DNA of 64,000 nucleotides from Rhizobium phaseoli (GTDB taxonomy: Bacteria; Pseudomonadota; Alphaproteobacteria; Rhizobiales; Rhizobiaceae). Of the stretch, positions 1-8,007 are shown in pieces. The position numbers were made by a program, and so were the translations under genes. The notes below the pieces were generated by a model. The model ran no database searches. It saw only the letters and a list, made by a program, of their open reading frames with translations, and had not been told where the DNA came from. Location of the stretch: positions 124,001 through 188,000 of the forward strand of contig NZ_WUFT01000004.1 in NCBI RefSeq assembly GCF_010668805.1, read 5' to 3'. The stretch's first letter is position 1, and each line of letters begins with the position of its first letter.

Positions 1-1389
1 CTCAGGACCTTCGCCGTGACCGTGAAGATCACCGGTGCCGGCCTTGCCGAATTCGCCGGCTTCGCCCAGGAGATCCTGGAGCGCATCTATTCCGGCACCG
101 ATGAGGTCAACCGCTTCGCCACCCATCTCGACAGCCTCGACAAGGAGGTGAAGCTCGCAGCCTCTTTCGGCGCCAGCGTTTCCAAGGGTTATGCCGATAC
201 CGTTCCGGCGGTTGCCGGAGCCCTGCGCGATGATGCAGCCAAGATCGCCGAGCACCGCAAAGATCTCGGCGTCATCGCCCGCGACGTCGGCGCAATTGCC
301 CGCGCCGTCCAGAGCAAAGTCGCCTCGACGCTATCGGCCCTGCAGATCGGCGACATCACCCGCCAGCGCATCGAGCATGTGCAGGCCACCTTTTCGCTGC
401 TTGACGATTTCTTTGCCGGGGAGGATGGCGCAAGACTCGACGCCGGCGCGCGCCAGCGCCTCCAGAACGTCATTCACCATTTGACCGCAGCGCAGATGAG
501 CGACATGTGCGTAAATTTCCAGCGGGATTCGGAGAACGTCGTCAAGACGATAGCAAGTTTCGACCACGACATGCGGGAGATCCTCAAGCTGCGCGATCGG
601 ATGAGCGGCGAGAGCGGCGAGGCCGGCGGCAACTTCATGCGCGCGCTGGAATCCAGCGTTTCGGCCGCCCACGAAATCGTCAAGCAGGTCGATACGGCAA
701 GCCGCCAGGCCGACCAAGTGAGCCAGTCGACGATCGGCACGGCCGCCAAGCTCTTCGAGGCGATCGGCAACATCCGCGCCGTCAAGACCGACATTCACTA
801 TATGGCTCTGAATACCAACCTGCGCTGCAGCCGCCTTGGCGAGGAAGGCAAGTCGATCAACGTCGTCACCGCCGAACTGCGCATCTTCGCCGGCAAGCTT
901 GACGATTCCGCCGACGCCATTGTCAACGGCCTGCCGGCGCTCGAAGCCGCGGCCGGGCGGGTCGCCCCCGCCACGGACGCCGGGCCTGGCGGCCTGGGAG
1001 AAAGCCTGACATCGGCCGTCGGCAACATTCGCTCCGCAGCCAACGCGATGGAAAACGAGCTGAAGGTACTCGCCGAGAACGGCCGCGAAGTCGCCACCAA
1101 GATCAGCCTGCTGATCGGCAAGCTCGATTTCCAGCATGATCTCGGCGAAGTGCTTGCCCGCTGCGCTGATCTGCTCGAGGGCGCTGCCGGCACCGATATC
1201 GCCGATATCTCGGACCTCGCTGAGGCGATCGCGCCGCTCGATCGCAAAATCTTCAAGCACTACACGATGGCCCAGGAGCGCAACGTTCATCGCGACATCA
1301 TCCCCGCGAGCGAAGACAGCGTCCTCGCTCCCGTCGAGACCGTCAAAGCCGAAAACGACGAGGATCTGTTCGCCGACGCGCTTTTCTAG
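1..1389 (+). CDS. Chemoreceptor-like (MCP signalling hairpin) protein, 5' end outside window
   Basis: The reading frame is open from the first base. A GTG at 16 gives 457 residues, but the codons upstream are also open, so the gene probably starts before the window. The visible part is hydrophilic, helix-rich and has no membrane segment. Around nt 795-905 it carries a degenerate methyl-accepting hairpin tip (MALNTNLRCSRLGEEGKS followed by a VVTAELRIFAG stretch), matching the LALNAAIEAARAGE...VVA.EVR pattern of chemoreceptors. An earlier motif, QIGDITRQRIEHV, also occurs in MCP-like proteins. The canonical EAARAGE residues are changed (RCSRLGE), so CheA/CheW coupling may be altered. Exact role unknown; cytoplasmic signalling is inferred. 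Confidence 0.7.
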   Translation, partial: LRTFAVTVKITGAGLAEFAGFAQEILERIYSGTDEVNRFATHLDSLDKEVKLAASFGASVSKGYADTVPAVAGALRDDAAKIAEHRKDLGVIARDVGAIARAVQSKVASTLSALQIGDITRQRIEHVQATFSLLDDFFAGEDGARLDAGARQRLQNVIHHLTAAQMSDMCVNFQRDSENVVKTIASFDHDMREILKLRDRMSGESGEAGGNFMRALESSVSAAHEIVKQVDTASRQADQVSQSTIGTAAKLFEAIGNIRAVKTDIHYMALNTNLRCSRLGEEGKSINVVTAELRIFAGKLDDSADAIVNGLPALEAAAGRVAPATDAGPGGLGESLTSAVGNIRSAANAMENELKVLAENGREVATKISLLIGKLDFQHDLGEVLARCADLLEGAAGTDIADISDLAEAIAPLDRKIFKHYTMAQERNVHRDIIPASEDSVLAPVETVKAENDEDLFADALF

Positions 1390-1490
1390 AGCAAGCTCAA
1401 ACAAAGTGCGCGGTGGCTCTGGGATAACGACATCCGTAAAACAATAAGCTAAAGCGCGACAAGCGAATCTAAAGATCGCGACGCGCTTCA
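1389..1490. repeat. Degenerate RIME-like intergenic palindromic repeat
   Basis: After the stop, the sequence reads AGAGCAAGCTC...AAAGTGCGCGGT and then TAAAGCGCGAC...GATCGCGACGCGCTT. The first block resembles the element at 60642-60766 and the second resembles the second palindrome of the element at 20046-20141. This looks like a mosaic of two rhizobial intergenic repeat modules between convergent genes. Confidence 0.55.
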
Positions 1491-1506
1491 GTTGGACGTG
1501 CGCCTG

Positions 1507-2589
1507 CTATCGCCGCCGGAACTTGTTGGCGGCCTCGATCGCCGCTTTCTGCTGATAGTCCTCGATGCCGAGATAGAAATCCTCAAGCGACGGATCGGCG
1601 AGCCCGGCCCGGCGCGACAGGACGTACCATTTCGCCGCCTCGACCGGATCGGGCGCCGTGCCGATGGCGTTGATATAAAGGTGGGCAAGCTTGTTTTGTG
1701 CGGCGACGTTGCCGCCAATGGCGGCAAGTTTCAGCCATTCGAAGCCCTTGACGTAATCCTTCGGCCCGCCGACGCCGTTGACGAGCCAGATGCCGAGATC
1801 GAGCTGGGCCGTGTCGAAGCCGGCACGCGCCGCACGCGCCATCCACTCGCGGGCAAGCTGTTTCTTTTCCTCCGGCAGGTCCTTCAGGGTCGCATAGATC
1901 TGCGCCACGGCATATTGCGAATCGGCGATGCCCTGCTCGGCAGATTTCTCGTAGAACGGCAGCGCAAGCCTCAACCCCTTCTCGCCGGGATTGTCGGCGA
2001 TGAGAAGCTGCGCCCAGTTGAATTCCGCCGAAGGATTGCCGGCCTCTGCCGCCTTGCGCATGTAGTCGTCGGCCTTGACCTTGTCGCGCGGCACGCCTTC
2101 GCCTTCCATGAGGATCAGCGCATACTTAAACATTGCCGCCGCATCGCCGCCTTCGGCCGCCTTGCCGTACCAGAAGGCCGCATTCTTCACGTCCTTCTTG
2201 ACGCCGAGGCCCTGCGAGAGGATCTCGCCAATCAGCGTCTGCGCCGCCGCATCGCCGAGCTGGGCGCGCGGCAGTGCCTTGTCCATTGCCGTCAGATAAT
2301 AACCGCGCTGGAACGCACCGTAAGCCTCGTCGACCGGCCCCTTGTAATCCTTCTCCGGCGGCAGGTCAGGCAGCTTCGCACCCATGCGCTCGAACACGCC
2401 GACACCATCGGAAGGCTTCACAACCGGGCCGGAGGGCCGGTCGGTGCGGAAAGTCGAAGCCGGCGCTGAGCCCGGCTGGCTGATGACGCTGTCGCTGGCC
2501 TGCGCCAAGGCGACATCCGGCCCGGCCGCAACGAGGGCGGCCATGCTGGCAAGGATAAATTTCAACAGGGGGGCGGTCGGGATCGGCAT
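1507..2589 (-). CDS. Sel1-repeat (TPR-like) exported protein
   Basis: 360 residues when started at the ATG at 2589. Upstream in-frame codons would overlap the preceding gene, and this start gives a proper signal peptide (MPIPTAPLLKFILASMAALV, cleavage near ALAQ). The mature part holds at least five Sel1-like repeats, recognisable by A..G...A...LG..Y..G.GV..D...A..W..KAA..G (for example GLGVKKDVKNAAFWYGKAAE and GEGVPRDKVKADDYMRKAAE). Such repeats scaffold protein contacts, often in envelope signalling. It starts 10 nt after the ThiE-like gene and is probably cotranscribed with it. The partner is unknown. Confidence 0.8.
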   Translation of the reverse strand: MPIPTAPLLKFILASMAALVAAGPDVALAQASDSVISQPGSAPASTFRTDRPSGPVVKPSDGVGVFERMGAKLPDLPPEKDYKGPVDEAYGAFQRGYYLTAMDKALPRAQLGDAAAQTLIGEILSQGLGVKKDVKNAAFWYGKAAEGGDAAAMFKYALILMEGEGVPRDKVKADDYMRKAAEAGNPSAEFNWAQLLIADNPGEKGLRLALPFYEKSAEQGIADSQYAVAQIYATLKDLPEEKKQLAREWMARAARAGFDTAQLDLGIWLVNGVGGPKDYVKGFEWLKLAAIGGNVAAQNKLAHLYINAIGTAPDPVEAAKWYVLSRRAGLADPSLEDFYLGIEDYQQKAAIEAANKFRRR

Positions 2590-2599
2590 GAGCGCGATT

Positions 2600-3253
2600 T
2601 CAATCCTCAAACCGTGGCGCTTTTTCGTCAAGCAGCGCGTTGACCTCGGCGACGATCGATGGCGCCCGGGTGGGTTCGCCGAAGACTGCCAGCCGCAGTG
2701 CCACGAACTCCGCTCCGGTCTCGGCGACGGCAAGCGCCGAAGCAGGATCGGTGCCGCCCATGACGATGCAAGGAATCTCGATCATCGAGGCCCACCATTC
2801 GCCAAGCGCAAGGTTCTTCGGATGGGCCTCCGGCTTGATATCGCCGTCGAGCTTACCAAAAAAGATATAGTCGGGCCTGACTTCGCCGATCTGCAGTGCA
2901 TTGTGGCGGTCGGCTGCGTTACCGCCGCCGACGATCAGCTTCGGCGCATGTTTTTCGATCGCTTCCGAAAGCGCCTCGGCATTGCCGGAAAGGTGCAGAC
3001 CATCGGCCTTCACTCGCCCTGCCACCCGGCTGTCGCCTGAAATCAGCGCGGCCGCTCCGGCAATCTGGATCAGCGGCACCAGTTTTTCCGCATGTTTCTG
3101 GAAGGTGCCATCGTCCAGCCCGTATTGCGGCACGATCACCGAGGCGACATCGCCGCCCCGCAGCGCGTCGGCAACGATCCTTGCCTGTTCATCGGCATCG
3201 GCGATATCAGCTGTGATGAGCACAAGGCGGCAGCGGTTTTCCGGTTCAGTCAT
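2600..3253 (-). CDS. Thiamine-phosphate synthase-like (ThiE family) protein
   Basis: 217 residues, the usual ThiE length, with a TIM-barrel pattern: LVLITADIADADEQA at the N-terminus, a central GLHLSGNAEALSEAI, then RPDYIFFGKL and IPCIVMGGTDPASALAVAETGAEFVA. ThiE joins HMP-pyrophosphate and thiazole phosphate. However, the GPVFPTxTK phosphate-binding segment of true ThiE is replaced by FFGKLDGDIKPEAHPKNL, so this may be a divergent paralog rather than the biosynthetic enzyme. First gene of a two-gene unit with the Sel1 protein. Confidence 0.75.
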   Translation of the reverse strand: MTEPENRCRLVLITADIADADEQARIVADALRGGDVASVIVPQYGLDDGTFQKHAEKLVPLIQIAGAAALISGDSRVAGRVKADGLHLSGNAEALSEAIEKHAPKLIVGGGNAADRHNALQIGEVRPDYIFFGKLDGDIKPEAHPKNLALGEWWASMIEIPCIVMGGTDPASALAVAETGAEFVALRLAVFGEPTRAPSIVAEVNALLDEKAPRFED

Positions 3254-3360
3254 GGGATCTTTCCGTTTCCTGCGGATTCCCCTTCGAAAGGAGGGATCCG
3301 CACTCGTTTTGTGTGAGTAGTTCCGTTAGACGAGGCTTGCAAGAGGAGGACGCCGAAAGC

Positions 3361-4125
3361 ATGCCGCAGGATTTGTCATTCTACTACGCCGCCGTGCCCG
3401 CCGTTCTGCTGGTAGGCCTCGCAAAGGGTGGTATGGGCGACGCTTTGTCGCTGATCGGCCTACCCTTCCTTGCCCTCGTCGTCTCGCCCGTCGAGGCGGC
3501 GGCGATCCTGCTGCCGATCTTGGTCTTCATGGACATGATCTCGCTCGTCATCTGGCGCAGACATGGCGACTGGGCGACGCTGAAGATCATGCTGCCGGGG
3601 GCAATCTTCGGCATCGCGCTCGGCTGGGCGACTTCGGCGCTCGTTCCGGGCAATATTCTGCGCATCGTCATCGGCGCGGTGACCATTCTCTTCTGCCTGC
3701 GCTATTTCTGGAACAATTACGGCCCGGGCGCCGGCAAGATAATCCCGCCGCGCGGCCAGCGACCGGTGGCCGCCGGCCTCTGGGGCACATTTTCCGGTTA
3801 CGGCAGCTTCGTCGCCCATGCCGGCGGTGCGCCCTTCCAGATCTATGCCCTGCCGCTCAAGCTACAGCCGCGCGAATATACCGGCACAAGCGTGCGCTTC
3901 TTCGCGATCCTCAACGCCATCAAGCTGATCCCCTATTTCGCGCTCGGCCAGCTCGACACCCAAAACCTTGCGACCTCCGCAACGCTTCTGCCCTTCGCTC
4001 CGATCGCCACCATTGCCGGCGCCTGGTGCGTGCGCCGCATGAAGCCGGCGATCTTTTATCCGTTCATGTATGCGATGGCCCTGATCGCCGCCTTCCTGAT
4101 CGTGCGCGAGGGTCTTGGCTGGTAG
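3361..4125 (+). CDS. TauE/SafE-family sulfite/anion exporter permease
   Basis: 254 residues. Start set at ATG 3361 because AAGAGGAGG lies at 3340-3348; the in-frame start at 3313 has no ribosome site. The protein is almost entirely hydrophobic with about seven to eight membrane segments. It has the TauE/SafE N-terminal signature (VLLVGLAKGGMGDALSLIGLP) and its repeat in the second half (GTFSGYGSFVAHAGGAPFQIY). Family members move sulfite, sulfoacetate or related anions across the inner membrane; the substrate here cannot be read from sequence. Divergent from the ThiE-like gene. Confidence 0.85.
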   Translation: MPQDLSFYYAAVPAVLLVGLAKGGMGDALSLIGLPFLALVVSPVEAAAILLPILVFMDMISLVIWRRHGDWATLKIMLPGAIFGIALGWATSALVPGNILRIVIGAVTILFCLRYFWNNYGPGAGKIIPPRGQRPVAAGLWGTFSGYGSFVAHAGGAPFQIYALPLKLQPREYTGTSVRFFAILNAIKLIPYFALGQLDTQNLATSATLLPFAPIATIAGAWCVRRMKPAIFYPFMYAMALIAAFLIVREGLGW

Positions 4126-4218
4126 AGTCGGCAATTCCAAGCGTAACAGCGGCGCTGCAGTACGCTGCAATGCACAATTTCCTTGCTGGACCGGTCGGTT
4201 TGCCGTAGCGTTCCCGCC

Positions 4219-4479
4219 ATGTCGAACACGGACCCTTTCTCTGCGATTGCCGATCCGAACCGGCGGTTTCTGCTGGAGGAACTGCGTCGCGCGCCACGGA
4301 CGGTCAACGAACTCGCCGAGGGTCTGCCGATCAGCCGCCCTGCCGTGTCGCAACACCTGAAGGCGCTGCTCGAAAGCAACCTCGTCTCAGTGACCTCTGA
4401 AGGCACGAAGCGCATTTACACGGTCAACAATCGCGGCTTCGACAAGCTTAATTTGTGGCTCGATCAGTTCTGGGCTTGA
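4219..4479 (+). CDS. ArsR-family winged-helix transcriptional regulator
   Basis: 86 residues from ATG 4219, a short ArsR-type protein. It reads MSNTDPFSAIADPNRRFLL, then the winged helix with recognition helix around ISRPAVSQHLKALLE, then the wing VTSEGTKRIYTVN. No metal-binding CxC is present, so it belongs with the non-metal ArsR proteins that often control a neighbouring gene. It lies 93 nt downstream of the TauE/SafE permease on the same strand. The 205 nt downstream hold no gene I can support. Confidence 0.85.
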   Translation: MSNTDPFSAIADPNRRFLLEELRRAPRTVNELAEGLPISRPAVSQHLKALLESNLVSVTSEGTKRIYTVNNRGFDKLNLWLDQFWA

Positions 4480-4684
4480 TGCCTGCTCCCGCGAGACTGT
4501 GGGACACGATGCTTATGATGCACCGCCGCTCAAAGCCTACGACCCAAAAGCGCCAGCCGCGATGCTGCAGGCATCGGGCTGGCGCAAATCTGGTGTAAAA
4601 TCACCGGTTCTTGCTGATTTCAGGCGGAATGGATGGATTTACCTTTTCGTTCGCAAGATGGTCGACCGGCGACCCTTGGGAAGA

Positions 4685-4858
4685 TCAGTGGACGGATGAC
4701 TTGAGACGCATAATCTCGTCCTTGATGCGCAACTTGCGGCGCTTGCATTCGGCAATTTCCGTATCGGAGATAGAGGGAGCTGTTCTGAGAGTATGCAACT
4801 CCTCCTCAAGAGCGACATGCTTTTTCTGGAGTGATTCAAGATGAGCTTGAACTGTCAT
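4685..4858 (-). CDS. Small DUF465 (YdcH-type) coiled-coil protein, 57 aa
   Basis: Translated by hand: starts MTVQAHLESLQKKHVALEEE and ends RIKDEIMRLKSSVH. The pattern of an N-terminal helix with LE..H..LE.E, then a break, then a Lys/Arg-rich helix LK.RKL..KDEI..L is typical of DUF465/YdcH proteins. A purine-rich site (GAGGAAGGAAGGG) lies just upstream of the ATG at 4858. Function unknown. A second DUF465 gene is encoded divergently about 230 bp away at 5087, so the two form a head-to-head pair. Confidence 0.8.
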   Translation of the reverse strand: MTVQAHLESLQKKHVALEEELHTLRTAPSISDTEIAECKRRKLRIKDEIMRLKSSVH

Positions 4859-5086
4859 TTGACCCTTCCTTCCTCTTACCCTCCCCGGCCAACATCGTCG
4901 GGGATCAAGGTGTCAACGCGGCGGACTGTGACATATTTTTGAAGGCTTGTCGAAGGCCAAAAGATGGAGACTGGATGGCAATTTCATGATCAAGACTAAC
5001 TAGCCGTTACCTGTATTTGGTGATAGGAGCTTGCGGAAATCATCGGCAGGTCGGACAAGGTCCGAGGACGATAACGGGGAATGCAT

Positions 5087-5290
5087 ATGGCCGATCAGGA
5101 ACAGGCGGAAATCAGGCTCATAGTGGCGCGTCTGCGCCAGGAGCACGAGGATTTCGACGCCGCGATCAACGCCATGATCCAGATCGGATGCGATGCTCTG
5201 CGGGTCCAGCGCATGAAGAAGAAGAAGCTCGTCATCAAGGACAGGCTCTCCAAGCTGGAAGATCAGATCATCCCTGACATCATCGCCTGA
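5087..5290 (+). CDS. DUF465 (YdcH-type) small protein, first gene of purE operon
   Basis: 67 residues from ATG 5087; GGGGA at 5076-5080 is better spaced for this ATG than for the in-frame ATG at 5081. The sequence [20 protein letters not shown], then [20 protein letters not shown] near the end, matches the two-helix DUF465 fold. It ends 14 nt before purE on the same strand, so it is very likely cotranscribed with purEK. Its role in purine synthesis, if any, is unknown. Confidence 0.85.
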   Translation: MADQEQAEIRLIVARLRQEHEDFDAAINAMIQIGCDALRVQRMKKKKLVIKDRLSKLEDQIIPDIIA

Positions 5291-5304
5291 GGGGGATAGC
5301 AGCA

Positions 5305-5802
5305 ATGATGACAGACAGACCGTCCGTCGCCATCATCATGGGCAGCCAGTCCGACTGGGAGACCATGAAAAACGCCGCCGACACACTGGAGGCGCTGGAA
5401 ATCCCTTATGACGCGCGCATCATTTCGGCGCACCGCACACCCGACCGGCTGTTCAATTTTGCCAAGGGCGCCCGCACGGAGGGCTTCAAGGTCATCATCG
5501 CCGGCGCCGGCGGCGCAGCCCACCTGCCTGGCATGGCCGCATCGATGACGCCGCTGCCGGTTTTCGGCGTGCCGGTCCAGTCCAAAACCATGTCGGGCCA
5601 GGACAGCCTTCTTTCCATCGTTCAGATGCCGGCCGGCATTCCTGTCGGAACGCTCGCCATCGGCAAAGCCGGCGCGGTTAACGCTGCCCTTCTCGCCGCC
5701 GCCGTACTTGCCCTTTCCGACGAAGAAATCGCCGACCGGCTCGACGAGTGGCGCGAGCGCCAGAGTGCTGCGGTCGCCGAATACCCGATGGACGACCTAT
5801 GA
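5305..5802 (+). CDS. purE: N5-carboxyaminoimidazole ribonucleotide mutase PurE
   Basis: 165 residues, normal for class I PurE. It converts N5-CAIR to CAIR in de novo purine synthesis. Visible signature segments: [12 protein letters not shown] (phosphate and nucleotide binding), [10 protein letters not shown] (catalytic His) and [13 protein letters not shown] (glycine loop). Start at the first of two tandem ATGs, with GAGGGGG about 7 nt upstream. The stop overlaps the purK start (ATGA), so the two are translationally coupled. Confidence 0.97.
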   Translation: MMTDRPSVAIIMGSQSDWETMKNAADTLEALEIPYDARIISAHRTPDRLFNFAKGARTEGFKVIIAGAGGAAHLPGMAASMTPLPVFGVPVQSKTMSGQDSLLSIVQMPAGIPVGTLAIGKAGAVNAALLAAAVLALSDEEIADRLDEWRERQSAAVAEYPMDDL

Positions 5803-6875
5803 CGGCAAGAACGATCGGCATTATCGGCGGCGGCCAGCTCGGCCGCATGCTGGCCATTGCCGCCGCCCGGTTGAATTTTCGCACGGTCATTCTCGAGCCG
5901 CAGGCGGACTGCCCGGCCGCCCAGCTGGCCAACCGGCAGATTACCGCGGCCTATGACGATCCGGCGGCACTCGCCGAACTCGCCGAGGTCTGCGATGTCG
6001 TTACCTACGAGTTCGAGAACGTGCCCGTTAAAGCTGCCGAGACACTCTCGGCCAGCGTGGCCGTCTATCCGCCGCCGAAAGCGCTGGAAGCCGCCCAGGA
6101 CCGCCTCGTCGAAAAGCGTTTTCTCAACGGCTGCGGCATAACCACAGCCCGCTTCCACGCGATCGACAGTCAGGCCGATCTCGAAATGGCGCTTGAGGAT
6201 TTCGGCGGCCAAGGCGTGCTGAAGACCCGCCGTCTCGGTTATGACGGCAAGGGCCAGAAGGTTTTTCGCTCAGTGGCAGACAGCCCTGATGGCGCCTATG
6301 CAGCGCTCGGGGCCGTGCCGCTCATCCTGGAAAGCTTCGTCGCCTTCCAGCGCGAGATCTCGATCATCGCTGCGCGCGCCACGGACGGCACGGTCGTCTG
6401 CTTCGATCCCGCCGAGAATGTCCATCGCAGCGGCATCCTCCACACCTCGACGGTTCCCGCTACGATCTCGCCGACGGCGGCGGATGCCGCGCGCCGATCG
6501 GCCGAAAAGATCCTCGCAGCATTGAACTATGTCGGCGTCATCGGCATCGAATTCTTCGTGCTTGCCGATGGTGGCCTGATTGCCAACGAGATGGCGCCGC
6601 GTGTCCACAACTCCGGCCACTGGACGGAAGCCGCCTGTGTCGTCAGCCAGTTCGAGCAGCACATCCGCGCCGTTGCCGGAATGCCTTTGGGAGACGCTGG
6701 ACGTCATTCCGACTGCATCATGCAGAACCTGATCGGCGACGATATCCTGGCCGTTCCCAACTGGCTGCAGCGTCCGGATACGCTGGTTCATCTCTACGGC
6801 AAGACCGAGTGGCGCCCCGGCCGCAAGATGGGGCACGTCACCACCCTGACGCCGAAATCGCCGGTTTTGGCCTGA
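5799..6875 (+). CDS. purK: N5-carboxyaminoimidazole ribonucleotide synthase PurK
   Basis: 358 residues from ATG 5799, which overlaps the purE stop. An ATP-grasp enzyme: N-terminal [15 protein letters not shown] Rossmann-like motif, ATP-grasp segment [15 protein letters not shown], and C-terminal [17 protein letters not shown] that binds AIR and metal. It makes N5-CAIR from AIR, bicarbonate and ATP, the substrate for PurE. A hairpin terminator follows at 6961. Confidence 0.97.
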   Translation: MTARTIGIIGGGQLGRMLAIAAARLNFRTVILEPQADCPAAQLANRQITAAYDDPAALAELAEVCDVVTYEFENVPVKAAETLSASVAVYPPPKALEAAQDRLVEKRFLNGCGITTARFHAIDSQADLEMALEDFGGQGVLKTRRLGYDGKGQKVFRSVADSPDGAYAALGAVPLILESFVAFQREISIIAARATDGTVVCFDPAENVHRSGILHTSTVPATISPTAADAARRSAEKILAALNYVGVIGIEFFVLADGGLIANEMAPRVHNSGHWTEAACVVSQFEQHIRAVAGMPLGDAGRHSDCIMQNLIGDDILAVPNWLQRPDTLVHLYGKTEWRPGRKMGHVTTLTPKSPVLA

Positions 6876-6915
6876 GAAAACACCCTTACGCTTTGGGAAA
6901 AACACCGTCATGCGG

Positions 6916-6944
6916 TTGACACGGAAAAGGTGACGGGGTATCTG
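6916..6944 (+). promoter_or_regulatory. Sigma-70-like promoter candidate before rpmJ
   Basis: TTGACA at 6916-6921 and TATCTG at 6939-6944 with an ideal 17-nt spacer. A start near 6951 would be followed within about 10 nt by the hairpin at 6961. The promoter may therefore serve rpmJ with a hairpin in the leader, or the match may be fortuitous. Confidence 0.45.
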
Positions 6945-6960
6945 CTCCCCCACCTAAACA

Positions 6961-6984
6961 GCGCGCCCGATGGCGCGCTTTTGA
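6961..6984 (+). terminator. Rho-independent terminator after purK (or rpmJ leader hairpin)
   Basis: Stem GCGCGCC (6961-6967) / GGCGCGC (6972-6978), loop CGAT, followed by TTTT. It lies 86 nt after the purK stop and 57 nt before rpmJ. Confidence 0.75.
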
Positions 6985-7040
6985 TTGTTAAAAGATACGG
7001 GCGAATGTGAATTCCCCCATAGAGATCGCGGATCAGAAAA

Positions 7041-7166
7041 ATGAAGATCAAGAATTCGCTCAAGTCGCTCAAGGCTCGTCACCGTGACAACCGTCTGGTT
7101 CGCCGCAAGGGCCGCATCTATATCATCAACAAGCTGAACCCGCGCTTTAAGGCTCGTCAGGGCTGA
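7041..7166 (+). CDS. rpmJ: 50S ribosomal protein L36, Cys-less (YkgO-type)
   Basis: 41 residues, translated by hand: begins [20 protein letters not shown] and ends [12 protein letters not shown]. This is ribosomal protein bL36 of the large subunit. The four zinc-ribbon ligands (C..C...C....H) of the C-plus form are absent, so it is the zinc-independent C-minus type. Usual for alphaproteobacteria. It has its own upstream region, with a promoter candidate at 6916. Confidence 0.95.
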
Positions 7167-7276
7167 TTTCGCGCGCCCGGATCGCCTTGCCGCGCAGTTG
7201 CCTCGGCAGATATATCCGGTGGGTCGCTGCGGTGATCACGTCAAATTTGTTTGATCTTCGGCGTTGGCGGGCTAAT

Positions 7277-7891
7277 ATGTCCGCCATGCGCTTTTTTGCT
7301 TTGACGTCAGCGGCGCTGCCGCTCGCCCTCATCCTCCTCACTTCCGCCTTTCCGACCGCTGCGGCGGAGAAGGACGTTATCGTCGAGAAGTCGGCTGTCG
7401 CCAATTCGCCGAAGCAACACCTCGACCAACTCTTCAGCCAGCTGAAACGCGAGCGCGACCCTGACAAGGCCAACGGCATCGCCAATGAAATCCGCATGGA
7501 ATGGAACGATTCCGGCAGCGCCACTGTCAATCTGCTGATGCAGTGGGCCGACAAGGCAATCGAGGAAAAGCGCAATCCCGCCGCCCTCGATTTTCTCGAC
7601 GAGGCGATCGCGCTGAAGCCCGATTATGCCGAAAGCTGGAACCGCCGCGCCACGCTGAACTTCGTCATGGGCAATTATCGCAAATCAATGTCGGACATCG
7701 AACACGTGCTCGATCTCGAGCCGCGCCATTTCGGTGCGCTCTCCGGCATGGCGGCGATCCTCAGCAACTCCGGCAACGACCAGTTGACCTTGAAGGCTTG
7801 GGAGCGTTTCCTCGATGTCTATCCCGCCGAGCGCACCGCCCAGGAACAGGTCAACACGCTTGCGGAAAAACTCGCCGGCAACCGCACCTGA
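7277..7891 (+). CDS. Exported TPR-repeat protein
   Basis: About 204 residues. Start placed at ATG 7277, which has GGCGGG five nt upstream; ATG 7286 is an alternative. An N-terminal signal peptide (MRFFALTSAALPLALILLTS, cleavage near AAAE) is followed by a TPR array; the clearest units are AALDFLDEAIALKPDYAESW and SMSDIEHVLDLEPRHFGALS. Periplasmic protein-protein interaction role is inferred; no specific partner is visible. It lies between rpmJ and an alpha/beta hydrolase on the same strand. Confidence 0.8.
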   Translation: MSAMRFFALTSAALPLALILLTSAFPTAAAEKDVIVEKSAVANSPKQHLDQLFSQLKRERDPDKANGIANEIRMEWNDSGSATVNLLMQWADKAIEEKRNPAALDFLDEAIALKPDYAESWNRRATLNFVMGNYRKSMSDIEHVLDLEPRHFGALSGMAAILSNSGNDQLTLKAWERFLDVYPAERTAQEQVNTLAEKLAGNRT

Positions 7892-8007
7892 TCTCGGCTC
7901 GCCGATCTTGACCTCCAGCCAAGCCGCGCAATTTAGAACTGTAGACCGGAAACGACCCAGCGCGTCCGCTCTCGGCAAAACCGCCGCAACTATCGACCGT
8001 TAAGATC

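Noticed and set aside
331-1404. 357-codon minus-strand frame opposite the chemoreceptor-like gene
   Set aside because: Composition of an antisense shadow; the plus strand shows the chemoreceptor hairpin motif.
4499-4699. 66-codon plus-strand frame after the ArsR gene
   Set aside because: No ribosome site and no domain; it overlaps the well-supported DUF465 gene on the other strand.
6876-7040. Possible 6S RNA after purK
   Set aside because: Only about 165 nt are available, a long closing stem is not visible, and the only clear structures are the hairpins at 6905-6936 and 6961-6978.
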